The notes: generated from the letters alone by a model not told the origin. A stretch of DNA of 64,000 bases from Paenibacillus terricola (GCF_014779765.1 NZ_JACXZA010000004.1:124001-188000), one strand, 5' to 3'. Positions 43,011-52,036 are shown, counted from the stretch's first letter. A program made the numbers and translations.

Positions 43011-43037
43011 AAAACCATAAACATACCAACGGTCGGT
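42989..43037. promoter_or_regulatory. Two TetR-type operators
   Basis: ACCGACTGTCGGT (42989-43001, perfect palindrome) and ACCAACGGTCGGT (43025-43037), centres 36 bp apart. The first occupies the spacer of the tetR promoter and the second its early transcribed region. Confidence 0.75.
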
Positions 43038-43071
43038 TTGGTGACAACGACAAGAGAAAGCAGGATGAATC

Positions 43072-43656
43072 ATGACAAACATAAATACAAGTTTCCAGAC
43101 GATACTCGATACAGTAGAAGAGCTCGTAAGAGAGAAGGGCTGCAGACAAACGACGCTGCAAGACATTATTAATCGGTCGGGACTGTCGAAGGGAGCGATC
43201 TACCACTATGTAACCGGCAAGGATGAGCTGCTTGGGCTGGTGCTGAAATCACGTATTGAACAGATCAATGATCGGTTCCATGAGGCCGTGAACAATCCGG
43301 CAACGAATGGTCTTGAGAATCCGCTTCAGGTGATTGTGGCCGGCATGGCGAAGACCTCGAGTCATGAGGATGTTACGAACAAGATTTTCATCTATTTGCT
43401 CAGTCAGATGGATAATCCGAAAGTGTCGGAAATTATGAATAGCTTATACGATTATACGCTGAACACAAGCACGCAATGGATCGAGATCGGCCAGCAGCAC
43501 GGCGTCATCCCGCCGACGATCGATAAGGTGAAGGCTGCGGAGAGCATGCTCCTATTCACTTACGCCATGCGCGTTCAGAATACGATTAAGCAAGATGCGG
43601 GCAGTATGACAGCACAAGATATGATGCAATTCATGGCCCGAACTTTAGGGAGGTAA
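43072..43656 (+). CDS. TetR/AcrR-family repressor
   Basis: 194 aa. N-terminal HTH: VREKGCRQTTLQDIINRSGLSKGAIYHYVTGKDELL. The C-terminal ligand domain (60-194) is of the TetR_C type seen in envelope or quinone-stress regulators. Likely autorepressing and repressing the divergent SDR gene through the paired ACCGAC-type operators. First gene of a probable operon with the membrane protein, GNAT and zinc-ribbon genes. Confidence 0.9.
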   Translation: MTNINTSFQTILDTVEELVREKGCRQTTLQDIINRSGLSKGAIYHYVTGKDELLGLVLKSRIEQINDRFHEAVNNPATNGLENPLQVIVAGMAKTSSHEDVTNKIFIYLLSQMDNPKVSEIMNSLYDYTLNTSTQWIEIGQQHGVIPPTIDKVKAAESMLLFTYAMRVQNTIKQDAGSMTAQDMMQFMARTLGR

Positions 43657-43661
43657 TGATA

Positions 43662-44291
43662 ATGTCCACACGCAAATATGTCATTTTCACACTGCTGGTG
43701 AACGGGGTTATTCCATGGGCGCTCTACGTCTGGCTGTCGCACTCGATGTCCAGCATCGCAGCGCTCACGATCGCGACGATGATTCCGCTGGTCGATAACC
43801 TGTTCTATCTTGTGAAGAACCGCAAGCTGGACGCATTCGGCTCATTGATGCTGTTTACCTTTGTCTTAACCTTGGCGCTGGTGGCGCTCGGCGGAAGCGA
43901 GAAAATCCTTCTCATAAGGGAATCGCTCATTACGGGTGCTGTCGGTGTTGTGTTCCTGGGCTCGCTCGTTTTCCGGCGTCCGCTTATTTTTCACCTGGCA
44001 CAACGGTTCATCGGCAGCCCTGACTTCGGTGACAACTGGGCATACAGCTACTTCCGGTTCGTGATGCGGCTAATGACTTTCGTGTGGGGCATCATGATGC
44101 TCCTTGAAGCGGCAGTTCGTACGTTCATGGTGTTCCAGTTGACGACAGCGCAATTTCTTGCAGCTTCGAATTTCATCTTGTATGGGTTTATTGGAGCAGC
44201 GATTGCCTGGACGGTTGTGTATCGGAGATATTCGGCCAAACGCTTGAAAGCAATCAAAGCGAACACGGAACATAAGGGGATTACGGTATGA
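43662..44291 (+). CDS. VC0807-family membrane protein
   Basis: 209 aa from ATG 43662, with GGGAGG at 8 nt; ATG 43656 overlaps the tetR stop. Five to six hydrophobic segments, with VNGVIPWALYVWL, RESLITGAVGVVFLGSLVF and FRRPLIFHLAQRFIG as family-like blocks. The function of VC0807-type proteins is unknown. Translationally close to tetR and overlapping the GNAT gene by 4 nt, so co-expressed under TetR control. Confidence 0.8.
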   Translation: MSTRKYVIFTLLVNGVIPWALYVWLSHSMSSIAALTIATMIPLVDNLFYLVKNRKLDAFGSLMLFTFVLTLALVALGGSEKILLIRESLITGAVGVVFLGSLVFRRPLIFHLAQRFIGSPDFGDNWAYSYFRFVMRLMTFVWGIMMLLEAAVRTFMVFQLTTAQFLAASNFILYGFIGAAIAWTVVYRRYSAKRLKAIKANTEHKGITV

Positions 44292-44788
44292 CAATTCAGG
44301 TCCTGCATGGCGAAGACAAGAAGTCGGTATTGTCCTTATTTCGGATCGTTACGAAGGATTTGCAGGGGCGGGGCATTCGTCAGTGGGACCGGTTCTATCC
44401 GAACCGATGGATTATCGGAAGTGATATTAAGCGCCACAACATGTTCGGGATCCGAATGGATGGCCGCGTCGTAGCAGCCGTCGTTGTTGATGCGAACCAA
44501 AGCGACAAATATAAGAGTCTCGCTTGGAGCGACAGGGACGGAACGCCGTCGTGTATCCACCGGTTGGTCGTGCACCCGGAATATCAAGGCAGAGGGCTCG
44601 GCAAGCAGCTCCTGCAATATGCCGAGGCGCTTGCGAAGCAGCAGGGAAGCAGCAGCATCCGGCTGGATGTCTACAAGGGTAACCCTAGTGCCGTCAATAT
44701 GTACAGCCGCGCCAACTATAAGCAAGTGGGAGAAGTGAAGTATCCGATGAGGGAAATTCCTTATCTGGTCATGGAGAAGGTGCTATAG
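44288..44788 (+). CDS. GNAT-family N-acetyltransferase
   Basis: 166 aa, ATGA overlap with the previous gene. Acetyl-CoA site: CIHRLVVHPEYQGRGLGKQLLQYAEALA (motif A, V-x-P-x-x-x-G-x-G) and a motif-B region SIRLDVYKGNPSAVNMYSRANY. Likely modifies a small molecule or peptide; specificity cannot be read. Part of the TetR operon. Confidence 0.88.
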   Translation: MTIQVLHGEDKKSVLSLFRIVTKDLQGRGIRQWDRFYPNRWIIGSDIKRHNMFGIRMDGRVVAAVVVDANQSDKYKSLAWSDRDGTPSCIHRLVVHPEYQGRGLGKQLLQYAEALAKQQGSSSIRLDVYKGNPSAVNMYSRANYKQVGEVKYPMREIPYLVMEKVL

Positions 44789-44850
44789 CGGTGGTGGGCA
44801 GGGATATGCCGAGGCAGGTTTATTTGACATTGAAAGGGGATCTCCTTGCG

Positions 44851-45102
44851 ATGGATCAGCAGAGTCCAGTTTTCATTTTGATTCAAATCGTTCTTCCCAT
44901 TGGCGTGATCTTTGCCCTTGTCTATAAGTACGTGGATTTCGTAACCCGAACAACGCATGTTGTTTGCCCGATGTGCCGCAGCAGCTTCAAGCTGACGAAG
45001 CAGGCTTTTGCATTCTCGCTGAAGACAGGGGTCATGAATGAGCGCGTGGTCACTTGCCCGGCTTGTGGGCATCGAGGCGGCATGCCGGTTATGAAGGACT
45101 AG
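44851..45102 (+). CDS. Small membrane protein with zinc ribbon
   Basis: 83 aa from ATG 44851 (GTG 44791 and ATG 44806 are upstream in-frame alternatives and the RBS does not decide). One transmembrane segment (about 10-30, IQIVLPIGVIFALVYKYV) followed by a zinc ribbon with CPMC and CPAC knuckles. Function unknown; last gene before a terminator and co-directional with the TetR unit. Confidence 0.7.
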   Translation: MDQQSPVFILIQIVLPIGVIFALVYKYVDFVTRTTHVVCPMCRSSFKLTKQAFAFSLKTGVMNERVVTCPACGHRGGMPVMKD

Positions 45103-45108
45103 AATGTA

Positions 45109-45137
45109 GAGGGCCGTCCGTGAAGGATGGCCCTTAA
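45109..45137 (+). terminator. Terminator of the TetR operon
   Basis: GGGCCGTCC pairs with GGATGGCCC (one G-U) and is followed by TTAAACG; weak T run. Confidence 0.65.
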
Positions 45138-45215
45138 ACGTGCTGCTGAAGTCTGTGTTTCTGCGTTAATAATCAGCCGACGGCAATCTCCCTTCACGAT
45201 TTTAATGCAAACGTG

Positions 45216-45239
45216 ATATACTGTTTATATTGTACACAA
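45216..45239. promoter_or_regulatory. Operator-like region ahead of the second TetR gene
   Basis: ATATACTGTTTA (45216-45227) is the reverse complement of TAAACAGTATAT found upstream of the DHA2 pump; TTGTACACAA, a perfect palindrome, follows at 45230-45239. Confidence 0.6.
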
Positions 45240-45275
45240 TTTACTCGAAACAACTGGGTCTCCAGGAGGGATACA

Positions 45276-46073
45276 ATGAGCGAACAAGATATAACACTGG
45301 ATGAAGCGGCGAAGGCGCTTCCTGCCGGCGCAGCACTCAGCTGGGGGCTGGTGAAGCCCTCGCAGCGCGGTCCTAAGCGGGAGATGAGCATCGAGCAGAT
45401 CGTACAGACGGCCATCGATATTGCGGATAAGGATGGTCTTGCAGCTGTTTCAATGGGCCGAATCGCATCGGCGCTGGGCTTCACAGCGATGTCTCTTTAC
45501 CGCTACATTCCAAGCAAAGACGATCTATTAATTCTCATGCAGGATGAGGCATGCAATTTTCCACTGCCGCCAGAGCGACCGGCTTCGGAGTGGCGGGAGG
45601 GCTTGCGCGAATACGTGATGGGAACGATTAACGTTTTCCGTAAACATCCCTGGTACGGCGATATTCCGATCTTCGGCATTCCGATCACGCCTAACAATCT
45701 CCGCATCGTCGACTGGGCGCTGCGGCCGTTAAGGGAAATGCCGCTGAACGACTATGAGAAAATGTCCTTTGTGCTGCTGCTAAGCGGATATGCCCGCTCC
45801 TGCGGAATGATTCAGAGGGACATCGATCGCGCTGTACAAGCCGGTTCCAGCGAGCGGGAGTTCGGCGGACTCAATTACACGGCAGCGCTTCGACTGCTAG
45901 TCACGCAGGAACAGTACCCGAATCTGCAGCCTTTGATTATGTCAGGTGTCTACACCGAAGAGAACAGTGGCGAGAATCCGGTTGGCAATGACTTGGACTT
46001 CGGACTAGAGCGGATTCTGGACGGCATTGAACAATATTTGAATCAGAAGAAGCAAGCTGATATAGATCAGTAA
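45276..46073 (+). CDS. TetR-family regulator with TetR_C_1-type domain
   Basis: 265 aa from ATG 45276 (AGGAGGGATACA ahead); an in-frame start at 45213 lacks an RBS. HTH: IVQTAIDIADKDGLAAVSMGRIASALGFTAMSLYRYIPSKDDLL. Its C-terminal domain resembles tetracycline-repressor-like sensor domains. Convergent with the DHA2 efflux gene and sharing a motif with its promoter region, so it is the likely repressor of that pump. Confidence 0.88.
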   Translation: MSEQDITLDEAAKALPAGAALSWGLVKPSQRGPKREMSIEQIVQTAIDIADKDGLAAVSMGRIASALGFTAMSLYRYIPSKDDLLILMQDEACNFPLPPERPASEWREGLREYVMGTINVFRKHPWYGDIPIFGIPITPNNLRIVDWALRPLREMPLNDYEKMSFVLLLSGYARSCGMIQRDIDRAVQAGSSEREFGGLNYTAALRLLVTQEQYPNLQPLIMSGVYTEENSGENPVGNDLDFGLERILDGIEQYLNQKKQADIDQ

Positions 46074-46090
46074 GGCTTCTCTGATTGCAC

Positions 46091-46138
46091 AAAAAGGCTT
46101 CTCCAAGGGCATCAACCTTGGAGAAGCCTTTTTTTTAC
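46091..46138. terminator. Bidirectional terminator between TetR and the pump
   Basis: AAAAAGGCTTCTCCAAGG pairs with CCTTGGAGAAGCCTTTTTT, a very strong stem with flanking A and T runs. Confidence 0.9.
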
Positions 46139-46141
46139 GTG

Positions 46142-47689
46142 TTACGACGCAGTAACGACAGCTGGTTTACTATCGCGCAGCAGCACGATTGTGACTGCAG
46201 TTGTCAGCAGCAGGATGACACCGGAGACAAGGCAGGTAAAGTGCATAGCGGTCATGAAGGCATCGCGAGATGCGTCGACCACCTGTAAGGCAGTATCTAC
46301 AGGCAAATGCCGAGCGGCGGCTGATGCTCCCGCAATGGTCTGCTCTGCAGCTTGTGCGGCATCAGCCGAAAGCCCCGATGGCAGGTGAGGTGCGACGGAA
46401 TGGCGGTAGATCGCCGCGAGTACACAGCCCAGGAGCGCAATCCCGAATGCGCCGCCAAGCTCGCTGGACGTTTCGAGCAGACCGCCAACCGCTCCTGCGC
46501 GGTCGGTTGGCGTTACGCCAATGACATAATCGGTGACGAGCGTCATGACGGAGACAATTCCCGCCGCAACCAATCCGGCTCCGACAAGCATGATGAGCAG
46601 CGGCGAGAAGCCATCTACACGAACCTGGGTCAGTATGCCGAATCCGATTGCCGATAAAGCGAAGCCGCCGGCCATCACACGTGGTCTTCCGTGCGTCAAC
46701 GACAGCTTAGCCGCCAATGGAGCTGCTGCGCCGACGGCGATGGAAGGCAGCACACTCCAGAGGGATGCGGTGAACGGAGAGTACCCAAGAACCGACTGGA
46801 GAAATTGAGTGTTGATCAACGCGCTCGCCATGAGCGTGAAGGTCGCGATCAGGTTTACGAGGATCGAACCGCCCGTCCGGCGGTCTTTCAAAGTGCGAAT
46901 ATCGATTAGCGGGTTGGAGATTGTGAGTTGGCGGATTACGAATATAGCTCCGACGAGCAAGCCGGCTGCGAGCAGCACAGTAGGTATGACCGCCCATCCG
47001 TCCTCTGCGATCGTCTTGACGCCATAAGTGACAGGGAGTATGGTTGCGAGCGCGAGAACTGAGCTGACCATATCGATTCGATTGCGTACGGTGCTGCGTG
47101 ACTCGGGCAGAAGGAATGGCGCAATGAGCAGCAGCAGTGCCATGGCTGGGATATTAATGAGGAACACGGCGCCCCAGGAGAAAGAGTCAATGAGAAGGCC
47201 GCCAATAATCGGTCCAACGGTTACGCCGCTGGCCATAACGGCGCTCCAGATCGACATCGCTTTGGTCCGCTGCGTCTGATCCTGGAACATCGTACGAACG
47301 AGCGCCAACGTCGATGGCATAAGCGTCGAGCCCGCAATTCCTAGAATGCCGCGAGCGAGGATAAGCGTTTCGGGGGTGTGAGCATATGCGGCGAACAACG
47401 AGCATAACGCGAAGCCGATCGAGCCAATCATCAGCAGGCGCCGGCGTCCGATTCGATCGCCGATGGCACCCATCGTAAGCAACAGGCCGGCAAGAATAAA
47501 CCCGTATACGTCGAAAATCCACAATTGCTCGGTAGCCGTCGGTTGCAGATCGGCAGCGATAGCAGGTGCGGCGAAGAATAAGACAGAGACATCCATCGAT
47601 ACGACCATCAGCGGAAGACACAAGATACATAATGCGATCCATTCTTTACGACCAGCTAGTTTGCCGGCAGTAGGGGCAGCGTTGAACAT
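46142..47689 (-). CDS. DHA2-family MFS multidrug efflux pump (QacA/SmvA-like)
   Basis: 515 aa with 14 predicted membrane segments. Helix 1 PLMVVSMDVSVLFFAAPAIAADL, motif A GAIGDRIGRRRLL, antiporter motif C MASGVTVGPIIGGLLIDSFSWGAVF. Expected to export cationic or hydrophobic toxic compounds using the proton gradient. The convergent TetR gene is the likely regulator, acting on the 16-bp repeats at 47717-47764. Confidence 0.92.
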   Translation of the reverse strand: MFNAAPTAGKLAGRKEWIALCILCLPLMVVSMDVSVLFFAAPAIAADLQPTATEQLWIFDVYGFILAGLLLTMGAIGDRIGRRRLLMIGSIGFALCSLFAAYAHTPETLILARGILGIAGSTLMPSTLALVRTMFQDQTQRTKAMSIWSAVMASGVTVGPIIGGLLIDSFSWGAVFLINIPAMALLLLIAPFLLPESRSTVRNRIDMVSSVLALATILPVTYGVKTIAEDGWAVIPTVLLAAGLLVGAIFVIRQLTISNPLIDIRTLKDRRTGGSILVNLIATFTLMASALINTQFLQSVLGYSPFTASLWSVLPSIAVGAAAPLAAKLSLTHGRPRVMAGGFALSAIGFGILTQVRVDGFSPLLIMLVGAGLVAAGIVSVMTLVTDYVIGVTPTDRAGAVGGLLETSSELGGAFGIALLGCVLAAIYRHSVAPHLPSGLSADAAQAAEQTIAGASAAARHLPVDTALQVVDASRDAFMTAMHFTCLVSGVILLLTTAVTIVLLRDSKPAVVTAS

Positions 47690-47716
47690 TGAAATTCACT
47701 CCTTATTGTTTATGAC

Positions 47717-47764
47717 TTAAACAGTTATCTATGGATACAGTATATTAGGTAAACAGTATATGGT
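47717..47764. promoter_or_regulatory. Three tandem 16-bp repeats upstream of the pump
   Basis: Units 47717-47732, 47733-47748 and 47749-47764 each carry ACAG at the same offset (47721, 47737, 47753) followed by T(A/T)TAT-like sequence. They lie directly ahead of the DHA2 gene and match the motif ahead of the second TetR gene. Confidence 0.65.
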
Positions 47765-47865
47765 CAACACAAAAACAAAAAAATAATTTGCGTGCCTATC
47801 CGACTCCGGAAACCGACCAAATGGTACGAATAAATCTAAGCGCAAGCGTGGTTAAACAGCAGAAG

Positions 47866-47896
47866 AAAAAAGGCCATCCGTTTGCGGATGGCCTTG
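47866..47896 (-). terminator. Terminator of the FtsX/ABC unit
   Basis: AAGGCCATCCG (47870-47880) pairs with CGGATGGCCTT (47885-47895); on the minus strand it ends in a T run. Confidence 0.85.
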
Positions 47897-47900
47897 AACG

Positions 47901-50249
47901 TTACTCGACGCTTTTGAGCGATTCAATCATGTTAATGTTCGAGACCTTGCCCCTGAGCAGCAGATTGGAGAGTGTAGTGAGCAAGAATGCAACAGCAACT
48001 GCGATCAGAATAACCGGGATGCTCAATTGATTCGGGATTTGCTGATGCGTGCTGGACAACGCTTGAATGATAACGCTATATACATAGCTGCTGATCGGCA
48101 GAGCGACGATGGCGGCGAACACGGTGAGCATGATATTTTCCAAGAAAATGAGCCTGTAGATCTTGCCGCGTTGATAGCCCAGCACTTTCAAGGTTGCGAG
48201 CTCGCGACTCCGCTCATAAATATTGATGGACGAGATCGTGTAGATGGCGCCGAAGGATAGAATGACGGCCGAGACGATGAACATGATGAATACGAAGCTG
48301 TTCTGCTTCAGGATATATTGCGCTGACTTTTGCAGATCCTGTTGGTCGGCAATCGTATCAACGTTCGGATTGCGCTCGAAGAAGGAACGCACCGATTCAA
48401 GCGCCTCTGCATTGTCCACCTGAACTAGCAGTGAAGTCGGATGATAGTCGATGCCAAGACTCTTCAGATAGGCCGGTGTGGCGTAAAAAGACGGATTCGA
48501 ATACTGCGACGATAGGCTCGCGACCCTCATCTCCACCGTCTGATCGTTCATCGCGGGGGACGTGAACTTGAGCTTGATTCGGTCCCCAACCGCTATATGA
48601 TAATGATCAGCGTAAGATTGAGGCACCAATACGCCGTCATTCGATAACGCAATCTCGTGGTCATCCGCGCCATAATAATGAATGAGACGATTCCCCGGCT
48701 CCGTTACGATTAACGTGGCATTCTCCTTCGTATCGTCTTGGAGGAGTGCGACGGGGTTGGAGCTTAGATCGTAGCTAGAGGCGATGCTCGGAGGCAATTC
48801 GCCAGTCGTATCCGGCGAAAAACCGGTCTTATAATCGATGCGCAGATCGTAGCTGTACACCTCTTCCACCTGATTCGCAACCTTGAGCAGCGCCATCTGC
48901 GTGCCGAACGCGGTAATCAATAGAACGGTGCTCACAACGACCCCGATGGAGCTTGCCAGAGCCTTCTGTTTATTGAGAAAAATATTACGCAAAATCAGCT
49001 TGTAGCTGTACGAAATCGACCGCCACAAACCCGGTATCCGTTCGATGACGAGCTTCTTCATCTTCTTAGGAGGTTTGGGCCGCATCGCCTGTGCCGCATG
49101 CTCCTTCAATAACGATCTGCTGCTGAAGTAACAAGCGAGCATGCCGAACGCTGCAGAGAGCAGAATCGGAGGAATGACCGAGTAGAGGGGGAGCGAGAAC
49201 GTGATGCCAGGCAGCGAATACGCCCTCGCATTGGACTCTCTGATCATTGGGATAAACAGCGCCGCGGCGAGCGCCCAGCCTGCAATCGATCCAACGATGC
49301 TGACCAGCACCGGATAGCCCATATAGTGAAGCATGATGCTGCGGTTCCGAACGCCAAGCGCTTTCATAATGCCGACCTGCTTGCGCTGGGAATCAATGAT
49401 TCGCGACATTGCGAGGAATAGAATAATGGCTTCAATGATAAATAAGACGAGCGGGATGACGCGGCTCATCAGCTTATTGTTGTAGATCGTTTCGCTAATT
49501 TGGGCATAGTTAAACGTCCGATCCTTGGTAGTAAGATCGAGATACGGCAGGTTCATTCTTGCGGATGCCGCCTCAACAGCTTGCCCCAGCTCATTAGGAT
49601 CGTAGCCATCCTTGGCGAGAATCATGACTTCGTTATAGGCGGAGTCTTCCGAGCCTGAGACGCTAGGGATGGCCGCTTCTGCTAGATAGGCCGCTCCGTA
49701 GAGAAGATGGTCCTGCGTGTCGCTTAGCTTCGTATGTTCAACATTCTCGCCTAGTCCGCTAATGGTCCATGTAAAGCTGTTATCGCCGACACTCATGCGG
49801 AGCTCGTCTCCAACATGGTACTGATGCGCCTCCGCATAGTGGGAGTCGAGCAGAATCTCATGGCTCGTTGAAGGAAGGTGACCCTCAATCAGTGCTGGCG
49901 TATTGATGGCGTTCTTGGCGGGAAGAGAATGAACGACTAACGATGCCTTATAATCGCCCCAAGCCTGTGTGGCGTCCAGCGTGTAGCGGCCCTCTATCCG
50001 GCTTATCCCCTCAACTGTGCCTAAAGTCGCCACGTCAGCCTGCGATATTCGATCATAAGATACGTATAAGTCACCTAGATGATGTTCTTCAAAATAACCC
50101 TTCGTATAAGCGCTGAGGTTGTTGCTATAAGTAACCAGTCCCGCATAGAAGAAGGCGCCTACGGCGATAACGAGCGCAAAGGCGACGAATTGCCCTTTGG
50201 CCTGCCAGATATCGCGGATTGACTTGACCCACAGCTTATTCATCACCAT
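47901..50249 (-). CDS. FtsX-like ABC transporter permease, two-domain
   Basis: 782 aa. One N-terminal transmembrane helix (about 17-38), an extracytoplasmic MacB_PCD-like region, three helices of the first FtsX block (265-385), a second soluble region and a second FtsX block near the C-terminus (about 650-770) with FVFIMFIVSAVILSFGAIYT and KVLGYQRGKIYRLIF. This is the large single-gene permease type that exports lipids, peptides or toxins, or senses cell-wall antibiotics in bacilli. Stop and start overlap the ATPase gene (start 50249 or 50243). Confidence 0.9.
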   Translation of the reverse strand: MVMNKLWVKSIRDIWQAKGQFVAFALVIAVGAFFYAGLVTYSNNLSAYTKGYFEEHHLGDLYVSYDRISQADVATLGTVEGISRIEGRYTLDATQAWGDYKASLVVHSLPAKNAINTPALIEGHLPSTSHEILLDSHYAEAHQYHVGDELRMSVGDNSFTWTISGLGENVEHTKLSDTQDHLLYGAAYLAEAAIPSVSGSEDSAYNEVMILAKDGYDPNELGQAVEAASARMNLPYLDLTTKDRTFNYAQISETIYNNKLMSRVIPLVLFIIEAIILFLAMSRIIDSQRKQVGIMKALGVRNRSIMLHYMGYPVLVSIVGSIAGWALAAALFIPMIRESNARAYSLPGITFSLPLYSVIPPILLSAAFGMLACYFSSRSLLKEHAAQAMRPKPPKKMKKLVIERIPGLWRSISYSYKLILRNIFLNKQKALASSIGVVVSTVLLITAFGTQMALLKVANQVEEVYSYDLRIDYKTGFSPDTTGELPPSIASSYDLSSNPVALLQDDTKENATLIVTEPGNRLIHYYGADDHEIALSNDGVLVPQSYADHYHIAVGDRIKLKFTSPAMNDQTVEMRVASLSSQYSNPSFYATPAYLKSLGIDYHPTSLLVQVDNAEALESVRSFFERNPNVDTIADQQDLQKSAQYILKQNSFVFIMFIVSAVILSFGAIYTISSINIYERSRELATLKVLGYQRGKIYRLIFLENIMLTVFAAIVALPISSYVYSVIIQALSSTHQQIPNQLSIPVILIAVAVAFLLTTLSNLLLRGKVSNINMIESLKSVE

Positions 50250-50947
50250 TCAATCCCTTCAATGCTCTGTTTGTTGGTATTAATGGTGACGCTCTCGATC
50301 CTGCCGCTTCTCACCTTAATGACTTTATCTGCGATGGGCGCAATCGCCGTATTGTGGGTGACCAGGACGACGCATTTCTTCGTGTCCCGGTTCAGATCCT
50401 GAAGAAGCTTCAAGACGGACTTGCCGGTTACGTAGTCCAAAGCTCCGGTTGGCTCATCGCACAGCAGCAGCAGAGGGTTCTTCGCTACCGCCCTGGCGAT
50501 GGCGACACGCTGCTGTTCACCGCCGGAGAGCTGAGAGGGGAAGCTGCGGGCACGATCCCGTAACCCCACTTGGTCCAAAATCCGCTTAGCGTCAAGATGG
50601 TCGCTGCATACCTCCGTTGCGAACTCCACATTCTCGAGCGCGTTCAGATTCGGAATCAGGTTATAGAACTGAAAGACGAAGCCAACTTGCTCACCGCGGT
50701 AGGCTGTTAGCTGCCGGTCCTTGAACCTCGTAATGTCTTGGCCGCCGACGAATACTTGACCAGCAGTCGCCGTATCCATTCCGCCGAGAATGTTCAGTAT
50801 CGTGCTCTTGCCAGCGCCGCTGGCGCCTAGAATGACGACGAATTCTCCTTCATTGATCAAGAAATCGACCCCATCCAGCGCTTTGATCTTTACCTCTCCA
50901 ACTTGGTATTGCTTCGACACCTGCTTGAATTCAATGAGTTTGTTCAC
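50243..50947 (-). CDS. ABC transporter ATPase (MacB/LolD type)
   Basis: 234 aa, GTG start behind AGGGAG. Walker [11 protein letters not shown]-loop [18 protein letters not shown], signature [14 protein letters not shown], Walker [15 protein letters not shown]-loop VLVTHN. This is the usual partner of FtsX-like permeases, mechanotransmitting rather than classical transport. First gene of a two-gene operon. No resistance-specific partner gene is adjacent. Confidence 0.93.
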   Translation of the reverse strand: MNKLIEFKQVSKQYQVGEVKIKALDGVDFLINEGEFVVILGASGAGKSTILNILGGMDTATAGQVFVGGQDITRFKDRQLTAYRGEQVGFVFQFYNLIPNLNALENVEFATEVCSDHLDAKRILDQVGLRDRARSFPSQLSGGEQQRVAIARAVAKNPLLLLCDEPTGALDYVTGKSVLKLLQDLNRDTKKCVVLVTHNTAIAPIADKVIKVRSGRIESVTINTNKQSIEGIEW

Positions 50948-51105
50948 CTATTATCGCTCCCTACCCCTAATGTAGAATGATTACTAATCATCACTAGATC
51001 ATCCTCCTGTCATAGCCAACTATAATTTAGCAAATAAGACTACCCTATCCATGGTTCGGAGTGATGAACTTGCGCTCGGCCTTAGGATCGAGAGTTTCTA
51101 CTTCC

Positions 51106-51158
51106 ATCGATTTAGGTCGTTGCGCGCAGCTCGTATCATCGATATAATAAATCGATGG
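51106..51158. promoter_or_regulatory. Promoter with flanking inverted repeat before the UMP-kinase paralogue
   Basis: -35 TTGCGC (51120-51125), 17-nt spacer, -10 TATAAT (51143-51148). CCATCGATTTA (51106-51116) and TAAATCGATGG (51148-51158) form an 11-bp inverted repeat flanking the promoter, a possible operator. Confidence 0.6.
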
Positions 51159-51181
51159 AAGAATAGGGAAGGGGCGGGAAT

Positions 51182-51253
51182 ATGAGAAGACTGAGGAAGA
51201 GAGCCATGCGCATGAATTCCATTTTTCATATTTCTGTTCCATTGAAACACTAA
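51182..51253 (+). CDS. 23-aa leader peptide ahead of the UMP-kinase paralogue
   Basis: MRRLRKRAMRM... from ATG 51182 behind GGAAGGGGCGGG. It has six Arg and Lys in the first ten residues and ends at TAA 51251-51253, inside the left arm of the terminator hairpin. This layout fits translation-coupled attenuation. It may instead be a chance ORF. Confidence 0.5.
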   Translation: MRRLRKRAMRMNSIFHISVPLKH

Positions 51254-51282
51254 AGCATTTATTGCTTTAGTGTTTTTTATTT
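51248..51282 (+). terminator. Attenuator-like hairpin before the UMP-kinase paralogue
   Basis: CACTAAAGCA pairs with TGCTTTAGTG over TTTAT and is followed by six T and a TTATTTT run, 20 nt before the coding start. It lies between the promoter and the gene. Confidence 0.8.
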
Positions 51283-51301
51283 TCATGGAGGTGTACATGG
51301 G

Positions 51302-52036
51302 ATGAGGTATTCGAGGGTGCTGATTAAGCTGAGTGGTGGAGCGGTTGCGGGGAACACGGAATTTGGTTTCGAGCCGGAACGACTGGAGCATATCGCGAAT
51401 GAAGTCATGTCTGTGGTGGGCTTGGGAGTGGAAGTGGCGCTCGTAATCGGCGGAGGCAATATTTTTCGCGGGAATATGGCGGAGAGCTGGGGAATTGAAC
51501 GGGCAGAGGCCGATAACATCGGAACCCTTGCAACGGTCATTAACTCGCTTATGCTGCGAGGCGTGCTTAAAGCGAAGACCGACAAAGAGGTCCGTGTCAT
51601 GACGGCCATCCCGATCACATCCGTGGCGGAACCTTATATCAGACTCAGAGCCATTCACCATCTGGAACAAGGTTATGTCGTCATTTTCGCCGGAGGCAAT
51701 GGGCAGCCGTATGTCACCACCGATTATCCTTCCGTCCAACGTGCAATTGAAGTGAACTGTGATGCCCTGCTAGTCGCCAAACAAGGGGTGGATGGCGTGC
51801 TTAACGCCGACCCTAAGTACGATAGCCATGCGAGAAAGTTCAAGACCCTTCACTACAACGATGTCCTGAAGCACAACCTGAAAGTCATGGATCAGTCGGC
51901 CTTCATCCTCGCTCGAGATTATAATCTGCCGATGCATGTGTTCAACTTCGATCGACCCGGATCCATGAGAGAAATATGCGAAGGCGCCAATCACGGAACG
52001 CTTATAAGCGGGGACTCGGTTCTGGAGCTGGAATAA
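51302..52036 (+). CDS. UMP kinase paralogue (PyrH-like, amino-acid-kinase fold)
   Basis: 244 aa behind GGAGGTG. Amino-acid kinase fold with KLSGG (canonical PyrH has KLSGE), GGGNIFRG, ADNIGTLATVIN, VTTD and AKQGVDGVLNADP. PyrH normally sits in the rpsB-tsf-pyrH-frr cluster; none of those genes is here, so this is a second copy. The substituted KLSGE glutamate and VIFAGGNGQPY for the usual ATGNPF-like loop suggest altered substrate or regulation. Activity on UMP is likely but unproven. Confidence 0.82.
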   Translation: MRYSRVLIKLSGGAVAGNTEFGFEPERLEHIANEVMSVVGLGVEVALVIGGGNIFRGNMAESWGIERAEADNIGTLATVINSLMLRGVLKAKTDKEVRVMTAIPITSVAEPYIRLRAIHHLEQGYVVIFAGGNGQPYVTTDYPSVQRAIEVNCDALLVAKQGVDGVLNADPKYDSHARKFKTLHYNDVLKHNLKVMDQSAFILARDYNLPMHVFNFDRPGSMREICEGANHGTLISGDSVLELE

